Shown: one piece after another, positions 51,421-62,182 of the stretch | How positions within the stretch are numbered: the stretch's first letter is position 1 | Layout: the number at the start of each line of letters is the position of its first letter | DNA from: Thioalkalivibrio sulfidiphilus HL-EbGr7 | GTDB lineage: Bacteria; Pseudomonadota; Gammaproteobacteria; Ectothiorhodospirales; Ectothiorhodospiraceae | Reading direction: 5' to 3' | Length of the DNA: 64,000 nt | NCBI RefSeq assembly: GCF_000021985.1 | Contig: NC_011901.1 | Span: 3,110,501 to 3,174,500 of the forward strand | Notes under the pieces: model-generated | What the model was told of the DNA's origin: nothing | Seen by the model: only the letters and a program-made list of their open reading frames with translations | The model's database searches: none | Program-made: the position numbers and the translations under genes

Positions 51421-53874
51421 TCAGAACAGGAACTCGGGGCGTACTTCGTCCTGCCCGGCCCCAGGCATCTCGCCAGCGGGCGCGGGCACGCCGTCCTGCG
51501 CCTCCGGTACCTGTTCGGGCGTGAAGGTCTCAAACAGGGCGCGCCGGGTTCGGGCGGTGGCCAGGCCACCGGTCTCGGCATCGATGCGTACCGTCACCAT
51601 ACCCTCGGGCTCATCCATGACGCGCAAAGGACGGCCTGACAGGGCCTCGCGCATGTATTCGATCCACATGGGCAGGGCGGTCGCGCCCCCGGACTCCCGG
51701 GGACCCAGCGGCGAGTTGTCGTCAAAGCCGACCCAGGCGGTGGTCACCACCTCCCCATTGAAGCCGCTGAACCAGGCGTCGCGCAGATCGTTGGTGGTGC
51801 CGGTCTTGCCGGCGATGTCCTCACGGGCCAGGGCCCGGGCACGGCGCGCGGTCCCGTCCTGGATCACGTCGCGCATCATGCTCACCATCTGGTAGGCATT
51901 GGCGGGTGAAAGCACCCTCTCCGCCACCCGCAACTCATCGGCCACCAGCGGCTCGGCGACCTCGCCCGCCCCCATGGCCGCCACCTGCAATTCGGCCCGC
52001 TGTTGTGGTTCGCAGGGGGCCTCGCAGACCCGGATCGGGTTGGCCTGTTCCAGGATCTCGCCATCGGGTCCCTCGATACGCTCGATGAACCAGGGTTCGA
52101 TACGATAGCCGCCGTTGGCAAACACCGCATACGCGGCGGTCATCTCCAGAGGCGTGACGGCACCGCTGCCCAGGGCCAGGGACAGGTCCCGCGGATGGCG
52201 GGAAGGATCCAGGCCAAAACGGCTGGAGACGTAATCGTGGGCATAACGCACCCCGATGGCATGCAGCAGCCGGATGGAGACCAGGTTGCGCGATTCGGTC
52301 AGGGCCTCTCGCAGGCGGGTGGGGCCATAGAAGCGGCCGCTGTAATTGGTGGGCCTCCAGGTATCCTCCAGGGCGGGATCCTCGAACACCACCGGGGCGT
52401 CGTTGATCAGGCTCGCCGGCGAATAGCCGCGCTCCAGGGCTGCGGAATAGATGAAGGGCTTGAAGGCGGAACCCGGCTGACGCGAGGCCTGCACGGCACG
52501 GTTGAAACTGGCCTGGAAGAAGTCGTAGCCCCCCACCAGGGCGATGATGGAGCCGTCCCGGGGGTCCAGGGACACCAGGGCGCCACCCACAACGGGCATC
52601 TGGGCCAGGCGCCATGACACATCCCCCTGACGCTCCACCCGCACCAGGTCACCGGCGCTGAGCACGTCGCTCACCCGTTCCGGCACGGGTCCCGTACGGG
52701 ATACATCAATATAGGGACGCGCCCAGGACACCGCCTCCAGGTTCAGGGGCACCCGACTGCCCGAGCCCAGGTAGACCTCCGCAGTCTCGGCAGTCACCCG
52801 GGTCACGACCCCCGGCCAGAGCCGGCCACCGACCCGCGCCACCTGGCCCAGCACCCTGTCCAGGGCGGCGTCATCGGCATGCTCGGACAGGTCAATACGC
52901 GCCTCCGGGCCGCGATAGCCATGGCGGCGGTCGTACTCCATCAGGCCGTTGCGCAGGGCGTTGTTGGCAGTGCGCTGCAGGCGGCTGTCCAGGGTCGTGT
53001 GGACGCGGAAACCCTCGGTGTAGGCAGCCTCGCCAAAGCGAGCCAGCATCTCCTGACGCACCATCTCGCCCACATAGGCGGCCTCCAGTTGCACCACCGG
53101 GTTGTGCAGGCGGGCCACCACCGGCCTGGCGCGCGCCTCGGCGAAGGTCTCCTCGTCGATCATGCCCAGATCGCGCATGCGCCCGAGGACATAGTTGCGC
53201 CGTATCTCGGCGCGCCGCGGGCTGGTCACCGGGTTGGTGGTGGATGGCGCCTTGGGCAGGCCGGCGATGGTGGCCATCTGGTCCAGGCTGAGCTCAGCGA
53301 CCGGGACGCCGTAATAGACCTGAGCTGCGGCGCCGACCCCGTAGGCCCGCTGACCGAGGTAAATCTTGTTCAGGTACAGCTCGAGGATCTCGTCCTTGCT
53401 GAGCTCGCGCTCGATACGGAAGGAGAGGAAGATCTCGGTGATCTTGCGGGTATAGGTGCGGTCGCGGGTCAGGAAGAAGTTGCGCGCCAGCTGCATGGTG
53501 ATGGTGCTGCCGCCCTGGGTCTTCTCGCCGGTGGTGATCAGATTCACCGCCGCCCGCAGCAGGCCGTGATAATCCACCCCGGGGTGGCGGTAGAAACGGT
53601 CATCCTCGGCGGCCAGAAAGGCCTGGACCAGGGGCTCGGGCATGTCCTCCAGGCGCAGGGGCTCACGGCGCTGCTCGCCATACTCGGCGATCATGAGGCC
53701 GTCCTGACTGAAGACCCGCAGGGGAACCTGCAGCCGAACCTCACGCAGACTGTCCACCTCGGGCATGTCCGGGGCTACATATAGATAGGCACCGGCTACC
53801 ACCAGCACGCCGACGAAGAACAGGGCGAACAGGGTAGTCACACCCCAGCGGAGAACATTCAGAACAAAGCGCAT
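51421..53874 (-). CDS. ponA: Penicillin-binding protein 1A, bifunctional peptidoglycan synthase
   Basis: Class A PBP making glycan strands and cross-linking them. Membrane anchor (about 12-32), GT51 domain with EDDRFYRHPGVD and GGSTITMQLARNFFL, an OB-like insert, then the transpeptidase with SxxK in QPGSAFKPF, SRN in TESRNLVSIR, and KTGTTND. 817 residues, usual size. It is divergent from pilM, the common gammaproteobacterial arrangement. Confidence 0.97.
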   Translation of the reverse strand: MRFVLNVLRWGVTTLFALFFVGVLVVAGAYLYVAPDMPEVDSLREVRLQVPLRVFSQDGLMIAEYGEQRREPLRLEDMPEPLVQAFLAAEDDRFYRHPGVDYHGLLRAAVNLITTGEKTQGGSTITMQLARNFFLTRDRTYTRKITEIFLSFRIERELSKDEILELYLNKIYLGQRAYGVGAAAQVYYGVPVAELSLDQMATIAGLPKAPSTTNPVTSPRRAEIRRNYVLGRMRDLGMIDEETFAEARARPVVARLHNPVVQLEAAYVGEMVRQEMLARFGEAAYTEGFRVHTTLDSRLQRTANNALRNGLMEYDRRHGYRGPEARIDLSEHADDAALDRVLGQVARVGGRLWPGVVTRVTAETAEVYLGSGSRVPLNLEAVSWARPYIDVSRTGPVPERVSDVLSAGDLVRVERQGDVSWRLAQMPVVGGALVSLDPRDGSIIALVGGYDFFQASFNRAVQASRQPGSAFKPFIYSAALERGYSPASLINDAPVVFEDPALEDTWRPTNYSGRFYGPTRLREALTESRNLVSIRLLHAIGVRYAHDYVSSRFGLDPSRHPRDLSLALGSGAVTPLEMTAAYAVFANGGYRIEPWFIERIEGPDGEILEQANPIRVCEAPCEPQQRAELQVAAMGAGEVAEPLVADELRVAERVLSPANAYQMVSMMRDVIQDGTARRARALAREDIAGKTGTTNDLRDAWFSGFNGEVVTTAWVGFDDNSPLGPRESGGATALPMWIEYMREALSGRPLRVMDEPEGMVTVRIDAETGGLATARTRRALFETFTPEQVPEAQDGVPAPAGEMPGAGQDEVRPEFLF

Positions 53875-53994
53875 GATGAGGACAGGGCCGCAGGGCCGCG
53901 AAGGGGCATGATGTCGGTCAAATGATACCGTTGCTCAGGACAAGTGGGAAGTCGGCCAGATTTTGCACAAATATAAGCTAGTATTTTTATGGGG

Positions 53995-54023
53995 TTGGGA
54001 CTAGTATCTAGAAAAAATATAAG
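53995..54023 (+). promoter_or_regulatory. Candidate promoter of the pilMNOPQ operon
   Basis: TTGGGA - 17 bp - TATAAG in an AT-rich patch of the 328-bp ponA-pilM gap. AAATATAAG occurs at 53969 and again at 54015, and CTAGTAT at 53978 and 54001, so the patch contains direct repeats that may be regulator sites. No gene is seen in the gap. Confidence 0.5.
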
Positions 54024-54046
54024 TTATACCTAGCCGCAAAGAATAA

Positions 54047-55263
<1,217 letters not shown>

Positions 55264-55264
<1 letters not shown>

Positions 55265-55767
55265 TGTCCCATATCAACCTGCTCCCGTGGCGCGCACAGC
55301 GGCGCAAGGAACAGCAGAAGGAATTCGGCATCCTCGCGGGCGTCGCCGCCGCGGTCGCCGCGCTGGCCGTATTTCTGGGTCATATCCATGTCAATGGTCT
55401 GATCGAGCATCAGCAGGCACGCAATGCCTTCCTGCAGAACGAGATCCGCATTCTCGACCGCCAGATCGCCGAGATCCGCGACCTTGAAGCCACCAAGAAG
55501 GCGCTGATCGACCGCATGACCATCATCCAGGAGCTGCAGAGCAGCCGCCCGGTGGTGGTCAGGTTGTTCGACGAGCTGGTGGTGCAGTTGCCCGACGGCA
55601 CCTTCTACACCGCCATAGAGCAGCGCGGCAACAACCTGACGCTGCGCGGCCGGGCTGAGTCCAACGCACGCATCTCCGCCATGATGCGCAACCTGGAGGC
55701 ATCCCCCTGGTTCGGGGAGCCCAGCCTTCAGGTGATCGAAACCCGGGAACAGCAAGGGAAACTCTGA
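55264..55767 (+). pseudogene. pilN: Type IV pilus protein PilN, 5' part interrupted by an IS5-family element
   Basis: Inner-membrane alignment protein. Reads HINLLPWRAQRRKEQQKEFG (the PilM-binding IN-LPWR motif), one helix (about 22-42), a coiled coil and part of the periplasmic domain, then stops after REQQGKL at the left end of the IS. The missing C-terminal end is found beyond the IS at 56942-57028. About 167 residues are made, lacking only the last 28 or so, so some function could remain. Confidence 0.9.
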
Positions 55768-56941
55768 AAAAGACTTTCTGATTTGGCAAAATACCGCGAC
55801 CCCACCCACCGAGTTTCCCGATGAAGCAGATGACCTTCGCCGACGCCGAGTACGCTGGCAAGCGCAAGCAAACCCGCAAGGAGTTGTTCCTGATCGAGAT
55901 GGATCGGGTGGTGCCGTGGAAGGGCTTGATTGCTTTGATCGAGCCACATTATCCGAAGGGTGAAGGTGGCCGTCCGGCCTACCCGTTGATGGCGATGCTG
56001 CGTGTGCATCTGCTGCAGAACTGGTTCGGCTACAGCGATCCAGCGATGGAGGAAGCGCTGTACGAAACCACGATCCTGCGCCAGTTTGCCGGGCTGAACC
56101 TGGAGCGCATCCCCGACGAAACCACCATTCTCAACTTCCGCCGCTTGCTGGAGAAACACGAGCTGGCGGCCGGCATCCTCGCTGTCATCAATGGCTATCT
56201 GGGCGACCGCGGCCTGTCGCTGCGCCAGGGCACCATCGTCGATGCAACGCTGATCAATGCGCCCAGTTCGACCAAGAACAAGGACGGCAAGCGCGACCCG
56301 GAAATGCACCAGACCAAGAAGGGAAACCAGTATTATTTTGGCATGAAGGCCCACATCGGCGCCGATGACGAATCGGGTCTGGTGCACAGCGTAGTGGGCA
56401 CGGCGGCCAATGTGGCGGATGTCACCCAGGTGGACAAATTGCTGCATGGCGACGAAAACGTGGTCTGCGCCGATGCAGGCTACACCGGTGTCGAAAAGCG
56501 GCCCGAGCATGAAGGACGTGAAGTTATCTGGCAGGTGGCGGCACGCCGCAGCACCTACAAAAAACTCGATAAGCGCAGCGTGCTGTACAAAGCCAAGCGC
56601 AAGATTGAAAAGGCCAAGGCTCAGGTGCGCGCCAAGGTCGAGCATCCGTTCCGGGTAATCAAGCGCCAGTTCGGTTACACCAAGGTGCGCTTTCGCGGCT
56701 TGGCCAAAAACACGGCGCAACTGGTGACACTGTTCGCTCTGTCGAACCTGTGGATGGCGCGCCGACATTTACTGGCGAATGCAGGAGAGGTGCGCCTGTA
56801 ATGTGGAAAATGGCTGCCGCGAGGTGCTCGCGGCGGCTAAAAACACAGAAATAAGCGGGTGATCTGAGCGTTTTTGATCGATTTGCCGCTTTTAAAATCG
56901 GCAGGGGCTGAAGTCAGCCAGAAATACACAACTACTTCAGA
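55763..56941 (+). mobile_element. IS5-family insertion sequence in pilN
   Basis: About 1.18 kb with one transposase gene and imperfect terminal repeats that begin TCTGAA (left, 55763) and end TTCAGA (right, 56941). The ends are provisional: similarity inward is weak, and no target duplication is obvious on either side. It splits pilN. GC content is lower than in the flanking genes. The right part beyond the transposase (56802-56941) has no gene. Confidence 0.85.
55821..56801 (+). CDS. IS5-family DDE transposase
   Basis: 326 residues. DDE residues fit IVDATLI, VCADAGYTGVEKR and AKVEHPFRVIKRQFG (Y-x2-R-x3-E-like region). The N-terminal segment LMAMLRVHLLQNWFGYSDPAMEEALYE is typical of IS5. The frame is intact, so the element may still move. 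Codon use differs from its neighbours. Confidence 0.95.
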   Translation: MKQMTFADAEYAGKRKQTRKELFLIEMDRVVPWKGLIALIEPHYPKGEGGRPAYPLMAMLRVHLLQNWFGYSDPAMEEALYETTILRQFAGLNLERIPDETTILNFRRLLEKHELAAGILAVINGYLGDRGLSLRQGTIVDATLINAPSSTKNKDGKRDPEMHQTKKGNQYYFGMKAHIGADDESGLVHSVVGTAANVADVTQVDKLLHGDENVVCADAGYTGVEKRPEHEGREVIWQVAARRSTYKKLDKRSVLYKAKRKIEKAKAQVRAKVEHPFRVIKRQFGYTKVRFRGLAKNTAQLVTLFALSNLWMARRHLLANAGEVRL

Positions 56942-57028
56942 CCATCCCAAGGCACCCGCATCAGGGACTTCGTCCTCAACGTACGCCAGGCTACACCCAA
57001 GAAGGACAACGAAGAGGGGGCGTCGTGA
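56942..57028 (+). pseudogene. pilN: 3' remnant of pilN after the IS
   Basis: In one frame it reads PSQGTRIRDFVLNVRQA... to a TGA at 57026-57028, which matches the expected end of PilN (vsnF-lrvrq pattern). The stop overlaps the pilO GTG (GTGA), as would be expected of the original operon. It has no start of its own. Confidence 0.85.
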
Positions 57029-57612
57029 ACCTCCAGGATCTGAACAACATTGACCTCAAGACCATTGGCACGGCCCCAGCCGCGGTCAAAGGGATTGCCA
57101 TTGCCATCGTGGTCATCGCCATCCTGGGCGTCGGGTACTGGTTCGTCATCAAGGACCAGCTGGAACAACTGGACCGGGTACAGGCCCAGGAAACCCAGCT
57201 GCGCCAGACCTTCGAGACCCGCCAGCGCCGCGCCGCCAACCTGCAGGCCTACAAGGATCAGCTGGAGGAAATGCAGCGCACCTTCGGCACCATGCTGCGC
57301 CAGTTGCCGAGCCGCACCGAGATCCCCAGCCTGCTGGTCGACATCTCCCAGACAGCATTGGCCAGCGGCCTGGAGATCGACCTGTTCCGCCCCCAGGCCG
57401 AACAGCGCCGCGGCTTCTATGCCGAAGCCCCCATACAGCTGCGCATGCATGGTAGCTACGAACAGATGGCCGAATTCACCAGCGGCGTAGCCAGCCTGCC
57501 GCGCATCGTGACCCTGCACGACGTGGTGATCCGCCCTACACAGGACGGCACCCGGCTGACCATGGAAGCCACCGCCAAGACCTACCGCTACCTGGATGAG
57601 ACCGATGGCTGA
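57025..57612 (+). CDS. pilO: Type IV pilus alignment protein PilO
   Basis: 195-residue inner-membrane protein pairing with PilN. One N-terminal helix (IAIAIVVIAILGVGYWFV), a coiled coil (about 45-90), then a ferredoxin-like periplasmic domain. Its transcription in the presence of the upstream IS depends on readthrough or a promoter in the IS. Overlaps pilP by eight bases. Confidence 0.94.
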   Translation: MNLQDLNNIDLKTIGTAPAAVKGIAIAIVVIAILGVGYWFVIKDQLEQLDRVQAQETQLRQTFETRQRRAANLQAYKDQLEEMQRTFGTMLRQLPSRTEIPSLLVDISQTALASGLEIDLFRPQAEQRRGFYAEAPIQLRMHGSYEQMAEFTSGVASLPRIVTLHDVVIRPTQDGTRLTMEATAKTYRYLDETDG

Positions 57613-58165
57613 TCTTCATACCGCGTCAACCGCCTACGCGACGCGACTGGGCGTTGCCATCTCCGCAACCGTGCTGCTGGTGGCCTCCCTGACCGGCTGC
57701 GGCAGCGGCATGAACGATCTGCAACAGTACGTGGAACAGACCAAGGCCCGCCCCGGTGGACGTATCGAGCCGATTCCCGAGGTCCAGCCCCAGGAGGTCT
57801 TCGTCTATCCGGGGCATGAACGGGATCCCTTCGACGCCTCTGTGATCATCACCCGCGCGGCACCGCAGAGGCCGGTTTCCACCAGCACGATCAGCATCGA
57901 CCCGAACAGACCCCAGGAATACCTGGAAAACTTCCCCCTGGACACCCTGCGCATGGTGGGCACTCTGCAGCAGGATGGCACCACCTGGGCGCTGATCCGC
58001 ACGCCGGATCGCACCATCCAGCGGGTCACCCAGGGCAATTACATGGGACAGAACCATGGACGCATCACCCGAATCAGTGAAAGCGGTGTCGATCTGACCG
58101 AGATCGTCCCGGACGGCTTCGGCGGATACATGGAGCGAGCCGGCTCCGTTGCGCTCAGCGAATAA
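57605..58165 (+). CDS. pilP: Type IV pilus lipoprotein PilP
   Basis: Lipoprotein linking the PilNO alignment complex to the PilQ secretin. Signal peptide with lipobox SLTGC, a flexible Pro-rich linker, and a beta domain (LRMVGTLQQDGTTWALIRTPDRTI and the V-x-x-GNYMGQNHGRI motif). 186 residues from ATG 57605. Confidence 0.95.
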   Translation: MADLHTASTAYATRLGVAISATVLLVASLTGCGSGMNDLQQYVEQTKARPGGRIEPIPEVQPQEVFVYPGHERDPFDASVIITRAAPQRPVSTSTISIDPNRPQEYLENFPLDTLRMVGTLQQDGTTWALIRTPDRTIQRVTQGNYMGQNHGRITRISESGVDLTEIVPDGFGGYMERAGSVALSE

Positions 58166-58184
58166 GAAACGAGGAACCGACGTT

Positions 58185-60320
58185 ATGAGACTGGCGACAC
58201 TCACCTGCCTCCCCCACCGCAACCGGACGCCTGTGAAGGCATCTGGCACGGGCCTGATGCGCAACACCATCACCTTCTTCGCGCTGTGTCTGCTGCTGGC
58301 AGCCATCAGCAGCCCGGCACTGGCCCAGGGCAACGTGCTCGAGCGCATCACCTACACCACCCTGCCGGGTGACCGGCTCCAGGTGACCATGGGCTTTGCC
58401 AGCCAGCCGGGAGAGCCGACCAGCTTCACCATCGACAACCCGGCGCGCATCGCCCTGGACTTTCCTGACACCCGTATCGGACTGGCCCAGCGCAACCAGG
58501 ACATCGGTGTCGGGCTGGCACGCTCCATCTCCACCGCGGAAGCCCGCGACCGCACCCGCGTGGTGGTCAATCTGGTGCGCATGATGGCGTTCGAGACCCA
58601 GGTGCGCGGCAACGAACTGGTACTGACCCTGTCGCCTGATGCCGGCGCCCCTGCCGCCACAGCGACCCAGACCGCTGCTGCGGCCACTGCCCGAGCGGCT
58701 ACCGGCGAGATCCGAATCAGCAACGTGGACTTCCGCCGCGGCGCCGAGGGTGAGGGTCGGGTCGTGGTGCACCTCACCGATCCCAGGACCCGCGTGGATG
58801 TCCGTGAGCAGGCGGGCCGCATCGAGCTCAACTTCCTGCGTACCGGCCTGCCCGAGGACCTGGAGCGCCGTCTGGACGTGATCGACTTCGCGACCCCGGT
58901 GCAGACCATCGATACAATTCGAGAGTCCGACCGGGTTCGCATGGTCGTGGCTGCCACGGGCAGATACGACACCCTCTCCTACCAGGTGGAAAACCGTTAT
59001 GTCCTGGAAGTCAAGCCGATCACCGAGGCCGAGGCCGAGGAGATTCAGCGCGACCGATTCACCTACACAGGCGAACGCCTGTCCCTGAACTTCCAGGACA
59101 TCGAGGTTCGCTCGGTGCTGCAGTTGATCGCCGATTTCACCGACCTGAACGTGGTGGTGAGCGACTCGGTCACCGGCAACATCACCCTGCGCCTGCGCAA
59201 CGTACCCTGGGACCAGGCCCTGGACATCATCCTGCGCTCCAAGGGCCTGGGCATGCGTGAGGCCGGCAATGTGATCTTTGTCGCCCCCACGGAAGAGATT
59301 GCCGCCCGGGAGAAGCTGGAAATGGAAAGCCGCAAGCAGGTGGAAGAACTGGCCCCGCTGCGTGCTGAGTTCATCCAGGTGAACTACGCCCGTGCAGATG
59401 ACGTCGCTTCCATCATCAGAAGTGACCGCACCACCTTCCTGTCCGATCGCGGCAGCCTGACTGTGGACAACCGCACCAACACTCTGCTGGTGCAGGACAC
59501 CGAGGCCAAGTTGGCAGATATCCGTCGTCTGATCGACCGGCTCGACATTCCAGTCCAGCAGGTGCTGATCGAGACCCGCATCGTGATCGCCAGCGATGAT
59601 TTCGCCCGTGACCTGGGCGCCCGCTTTGGCGTGACCGGCGTGGGGCAGACCGGGCGGACCCAGACCTTCACCACCGGCAACCTGTCGGGTACCACGGAGA
59701 TGATCCGGGGTGACGAATTGAGTCTATTGAACCGCCTGAACACCAACCTTCCCGTCATCTCACCCAGCGCCGGCAGCATCGCCCTGTCCATCCTGCGTCC
59801 CGACGTGCTGCTGGACCTGGAGATCTCCGCACTGCAAGTGGAAGGCCGCGGCGAGATCATCTCCAGCCCGCGGGTGATCACCGCCAACGGCCAGACCGCC
59901 CGCATTCAGCAGGGTGAGCGCATCCCCTACCAGGAGGCCACCTCAAGCGGCGCCACAGCGGTACAGTTCATCGAGGCTGTGCTGGCCACGGAGGTCACCC
60001 CTCAGATCACCCCCAACGGCAACATCATCCTCAATATCAGGGTGAACAAAGACAACCCGGGCACGCTGGTGGTGCAGGGCACCCCCTCCATCGAAACCCG
60101 CGAGGTGGAGACCCAGGTGTTCGTGCGCAATGGCGAGACCGTGGTGCTGGGCGGTGTCTACGAGATCGACAGTCTGGAGACCCTGGAGAAGGTGCCCTTC
60201 TTTGGCGATCTGCCTGGCATCCGCCACCTGTTCCGACGCACCGGCAAATCCACCCGCAAGGCGGAACTGCTGATCTTCGTGACCCCGAAGGTAATCGAGG
60301 AGACGGCCCTCAACCGTTGA
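58185..60320 (+). CDS. pilQ: Type IV pilus secretin PilQ
   Basis: Outer-membrane pore for the pilus. Signal peptide after a longer than usual N-terminus, AMIN domains (about 40-240), secretin N domains including LSLNFQDIEVRSVLQLIADFT, and the C-terminal secretin core with GEIISSPRVITANGQ and GNIILNIRVNKDNPG. ATG 58185 follows GAGGAA. 711 residues, typical. A strong terminator follows before aroK. Confidence 0.96.
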   Translation: MRLATLTCLPHRNRTPVKASGTGLMRNTITFFALCLLLAAISSPALAQGNVLERITYTTLPGDRLQVTMGFASQPGEPTSFTIDNPARIALDFPDTRIGLAQRNQDIGVGLARSISTAEARDRTRVVVNLVRMMAFETQVRGNELVLTLSPDAGAPAATATQTAAAATARAATGEIRISNVDFRRGAEGEGRVVVHLTDPRTRVDVREQAGRIELNFLRTGLPEDLERRLDVIDFATPVQTIDTIRESDRVRMVVAATGRYDTLSYQVENRYVLEVKPITEAEAEEIQRDRFTYTGERLSLNFQDIEVRSVLQLIADFTDLNVVVSDSVTGNITLRLRNVPWDQALDIILRSKGLGMREAGNVIFVAPTEEIAAREKLEMESRKQVEELAPLRAEFIQVNYARADDVASIIRSDRTTFLSDRGSLTVDNRTNTLLVQDTEAKLADIRRLIDRLDIPVQQVLIETRIVIASDDFARDLGARFGVTGVGQTGRTQTFTTGNLSGTTEMIRGDELSLLNRLNTNLPVISPSAGSIALSILRPDVLLDLEISALQVEGRGEIISSPRVITANGQTARIQQGERIPYQEATSSGATAVQFIEAVLATEVTPQITPNGNIILNIRVNKDNPGTLVVQGTPSIETREVETQVFVRNGETVVLGGVYEIDSLETLEKVPFFGDLPGIRHLFRRTGKSTRKAELLIFVTPKVIEETALNR

Positions 60321-60342
60321 GAATCGGCAACGCCTGATGAAC

Positions 60343-60376
60343 CACGACGCCCGCCACTCGGCGGGCGTCGTGTTTT
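60343..60376 (+). terminator. Terminator-like hairpin between pilQ and aroK
   Basis: The 13-bp stem CACGACGCCCGCC/GGCGGGCGTCGTG with a 4-nt loop is followed by TTTT. It ends seven bases before the aroK ATG, so it must include the aroK ribosome-binding area; aroK has no visible RBS. Confidence 0.85.
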
Positions 60377-60382
60377 GAAACC

Positions 60383-60955
60383 ATGACCCAGACCAGCAAC
60401 ATCATCCTCATCGGCCCCATGGGCGCTGGCAAGTCCACCATCGGACGCCAGCTGGCCGCTGCCCTGCACCTGCCCTTCCGGGACAGCGACAAGGAGATCG
60501 AGAAGCGCACCGGGGTGGATATCCCCACCATCTTCGAATTCGAGGGTGAAGAGGGTTTCCGCAACCGGGAGTCCGCCATGCTCGAGGAGTTGTGCACCGA
60601 GCAGGGCATCGTGCTGGCCACCGGCGGCGGCGCGGTGATGCGGCCGCAGAATCGCGCCCTGCTCAGGGACTGCGGCCTGGTGGTTTACCTGAAGACTTCT
60701 GTCAAGACCCAGTTGCGCCGCACTGCCCGGGACCGCAACAGGCCTCTGCTGCAGACGGAAAACCCCCGCGCCCGGCTGGAGGAGCTCATGCGCATCCGCG
60801 ACCCCCTGTACCGGGAGATCGCAGAGCTGACCGTGGATACCGACCGGGATTCCATCCGCAAAGTGGTGCAGGAGATCTCGCGGTACTACCGCATGAATAA
60901 CAAGGACAGTATTCCACAGGACGACAGCAACACAGAACCACAGGGCGACGGCTGA
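60383..60955 (+). CDS. aroK: Shikimate kinase
   Basis: Phosphorylates shikimate in aromatic amino acid synthesis. Walker [41 protein letters not shown] and [10 protein letters not shown] (shikimate binding) are typical. The C-terminal tail is extended and polar. 190 residues. Next to aroB as in most gammaproteobacteria, but separated from pilQ by a terminator-like hairpin. Confidence 0.96.
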   Translation: MTQTSNIILIGPMGAGKSTIGRQLAAALHLPFRDSDKEIEKRTGVDIPTIFEFEGEEGFRNRESAMLEELCTEQGIVLATGGGAVMRPQNRALLRDCGLVVYLKTSVKTQLRRTARDRNRPLLQTENPRARLEELMRIRDPLYREIAELTVDTDRDSIRKVVQEISRYYRMNNKDSIPQDDSNTEPQGDG

Positions 60956-60993
60956 AGGGGTGAAACAACCCCTGTTTCGCCAGCCAACCCGGT

Positions 60994-61030
60994 CAAATCC
61001 TGTTAATCTTGGACAATCCTGTCCATCCTG
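60994..61030. repeat. Unpaired 9/10-mer array of the AATCCTGT type before aroB
   Basis: Four units of 9 to 10 nt (AAATCCTGT, TAATCTTGG, ACAATCCTGT, CCATCCTGT) in one orientation, without a matching inverse arm. Related to the inner arms of 17023-17179. It lies 17 bases upstream of the aroB ATG. A single matching word, AATCCTGTTCATCC, is seen near 47057. Confidence 0.8.
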
Positions 61031-61047
61031 TCTGATCCAGCCTGCCC

Positions 61048-62133
61048 ATGCAGACCCTCACCGTAGAACTCGGCGACCGCAGCTACCCCATCCACATCGG
61101 CCGTGGCCTGCTGGACGATCCGACCCGCTTCGCGCCGCGCATCCGTGGCAAGCGGGTGATGATCGTCACTAATGAGACCGTCGCCCCCCTCTACCTGGAC
61201 CGCCTCAAGCGCACTTTGGGTGACTTCCGAGTGGAGGCGGTCATCCTGCCCGACGGGGAGGAATACAAGACCATGGAGACCCTCAATCAGGTCTATACCG
61301 CCCTGCTCGAGGCTCGCTTCGACCGCAAGGCGACCCTGGTGGCCCTGGGCGGCGGCGTGATCGGCGACATCACCGGCTTTGCCGCGGCCAGCTATCAGCG
61401 GGGTGTGGACTTCATCCAGGTGCCCACCACCCTGCTTTCCCAGGTGGACTCCTCCGTGGGTGGCAAGACCGGCGTCAACCATCCGCTGGGCAAGAACATG
61501 ATCGGCGCCTTCCACCAGCCCCGCTGCGTGGTGATCGACACCGACACCCTGGACACCCTGCCGGACCGGGAACTGCGTGCCGGCATTGCCGAGGTCATCA
61601 AGTACGGGCTGATCTGCGACCGGCCGTTCTTCGACTGGCTGGAAGCAAACATGGACCGCCTGCTGGCCCGCGACCCCGAGGCCCTGGCCTATGCCATTCA
61701 CCGCTCCTGCCATGACAAGGCCCAGGTGGTGGCCGAGGACGAGCGGGAAGGCGGACGCCGCGCCATCCTCAACCTGGGCCATACCTTCGGCCACGCCATC
61801 GAGACCGGCATGGGCTATGGTGTGTGGCTGCATGGCGAGGGCGTGGCCACGGGCATGGTCATGGCCGCGCGCATGTCCCGGCGCCTGGGCTGGCTGGATG
61901 CGGAGGATCTGCATCGCACCGAGGCGCTGATCGCCAGGGCAGGCTTGCCGGTCGAGCCGCCTCCCGAGATCACCGCGGAGCGTTTCGCGGAACTCATGTC
62001 CGTGGACAAGAAGGTCCTGGACGGCCAGCTACGCCTGGTACTGTTGCGCGGCATCGGCGAGGCGGTGGTTACCGCCGATTTCGATCCAGCGGCCCTGGAC
62101 GCCACGCTGAATCAGGTAGGAAGTGGGAATTGA
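61048..62133 (+). CDS. aroB: 3-Dehydroquinate synthase
   Basis: NAD- and Zn-dependent enzyme of the shikimate pathway. 361 residues; [25 protein letters not shown] (NAD), and [19 protein letters not shown] and [12 protein letters not shown] with metal ligands. The stop codon is in the left arm of the heptad element 62116-62182, which gives the last residues (VGSGN). Confidence 0.97.
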   Translation: MQTLTVELGDRSYPIHIGRGLLDDPTRFAPRIRGKRVMIVTNETVAPLYLDRLKRTLGDFRVEAVILPDGEEYKTMETLNQVYTALLEARFDRKATLVALGGGVIGDITGFAAASYQRGVDFIQVPTTLLSQVDSSVGGKTGVNHPLGKNMIGAFHQPRCVVIDTDTLDTLPDRELRAGIAEVIKYGLICDRPFFDWLEANMDRLLARDPEALAYAIHRSCHDKAQVVAEDEREGGRRAILNLGHTFGHAIETGMGYGVWLHGEGVATGMVMAARMSRRLGWLDAEDLHRTEALIARAGLPVEPPPEITAERFAELMSVDKKVLDGQLRLVLLRGIGEAVVTADFDPAALDATLNQVGSGN

Positions 62134-62182
62134 GAAGTGCGAAATTCTTCCCACCTCCCACTTCCTACTTCTCACTTCCCAC
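62116..62182. repeat. Palindromic heptad array, 4 + 5 units, between aroB and the dGTPase-like gene
   Basis: Four heptads of the form KTNNGAA (62116-62143), four bases, then five of the form YTCNNAC (62148-62182). The array ends at the base before the dgt ATG and contains the aroB stop, so it occupies the whole intercistronic region and the position of the ribosome-binding site. Confidence 0.92.

Noticed and set aside
55763-56941. Target-site duplication of the IS
   Set aside because: No matching bases could be found directly outside the provisional ends TCTGAA/TTCAGA, so none is claimed.
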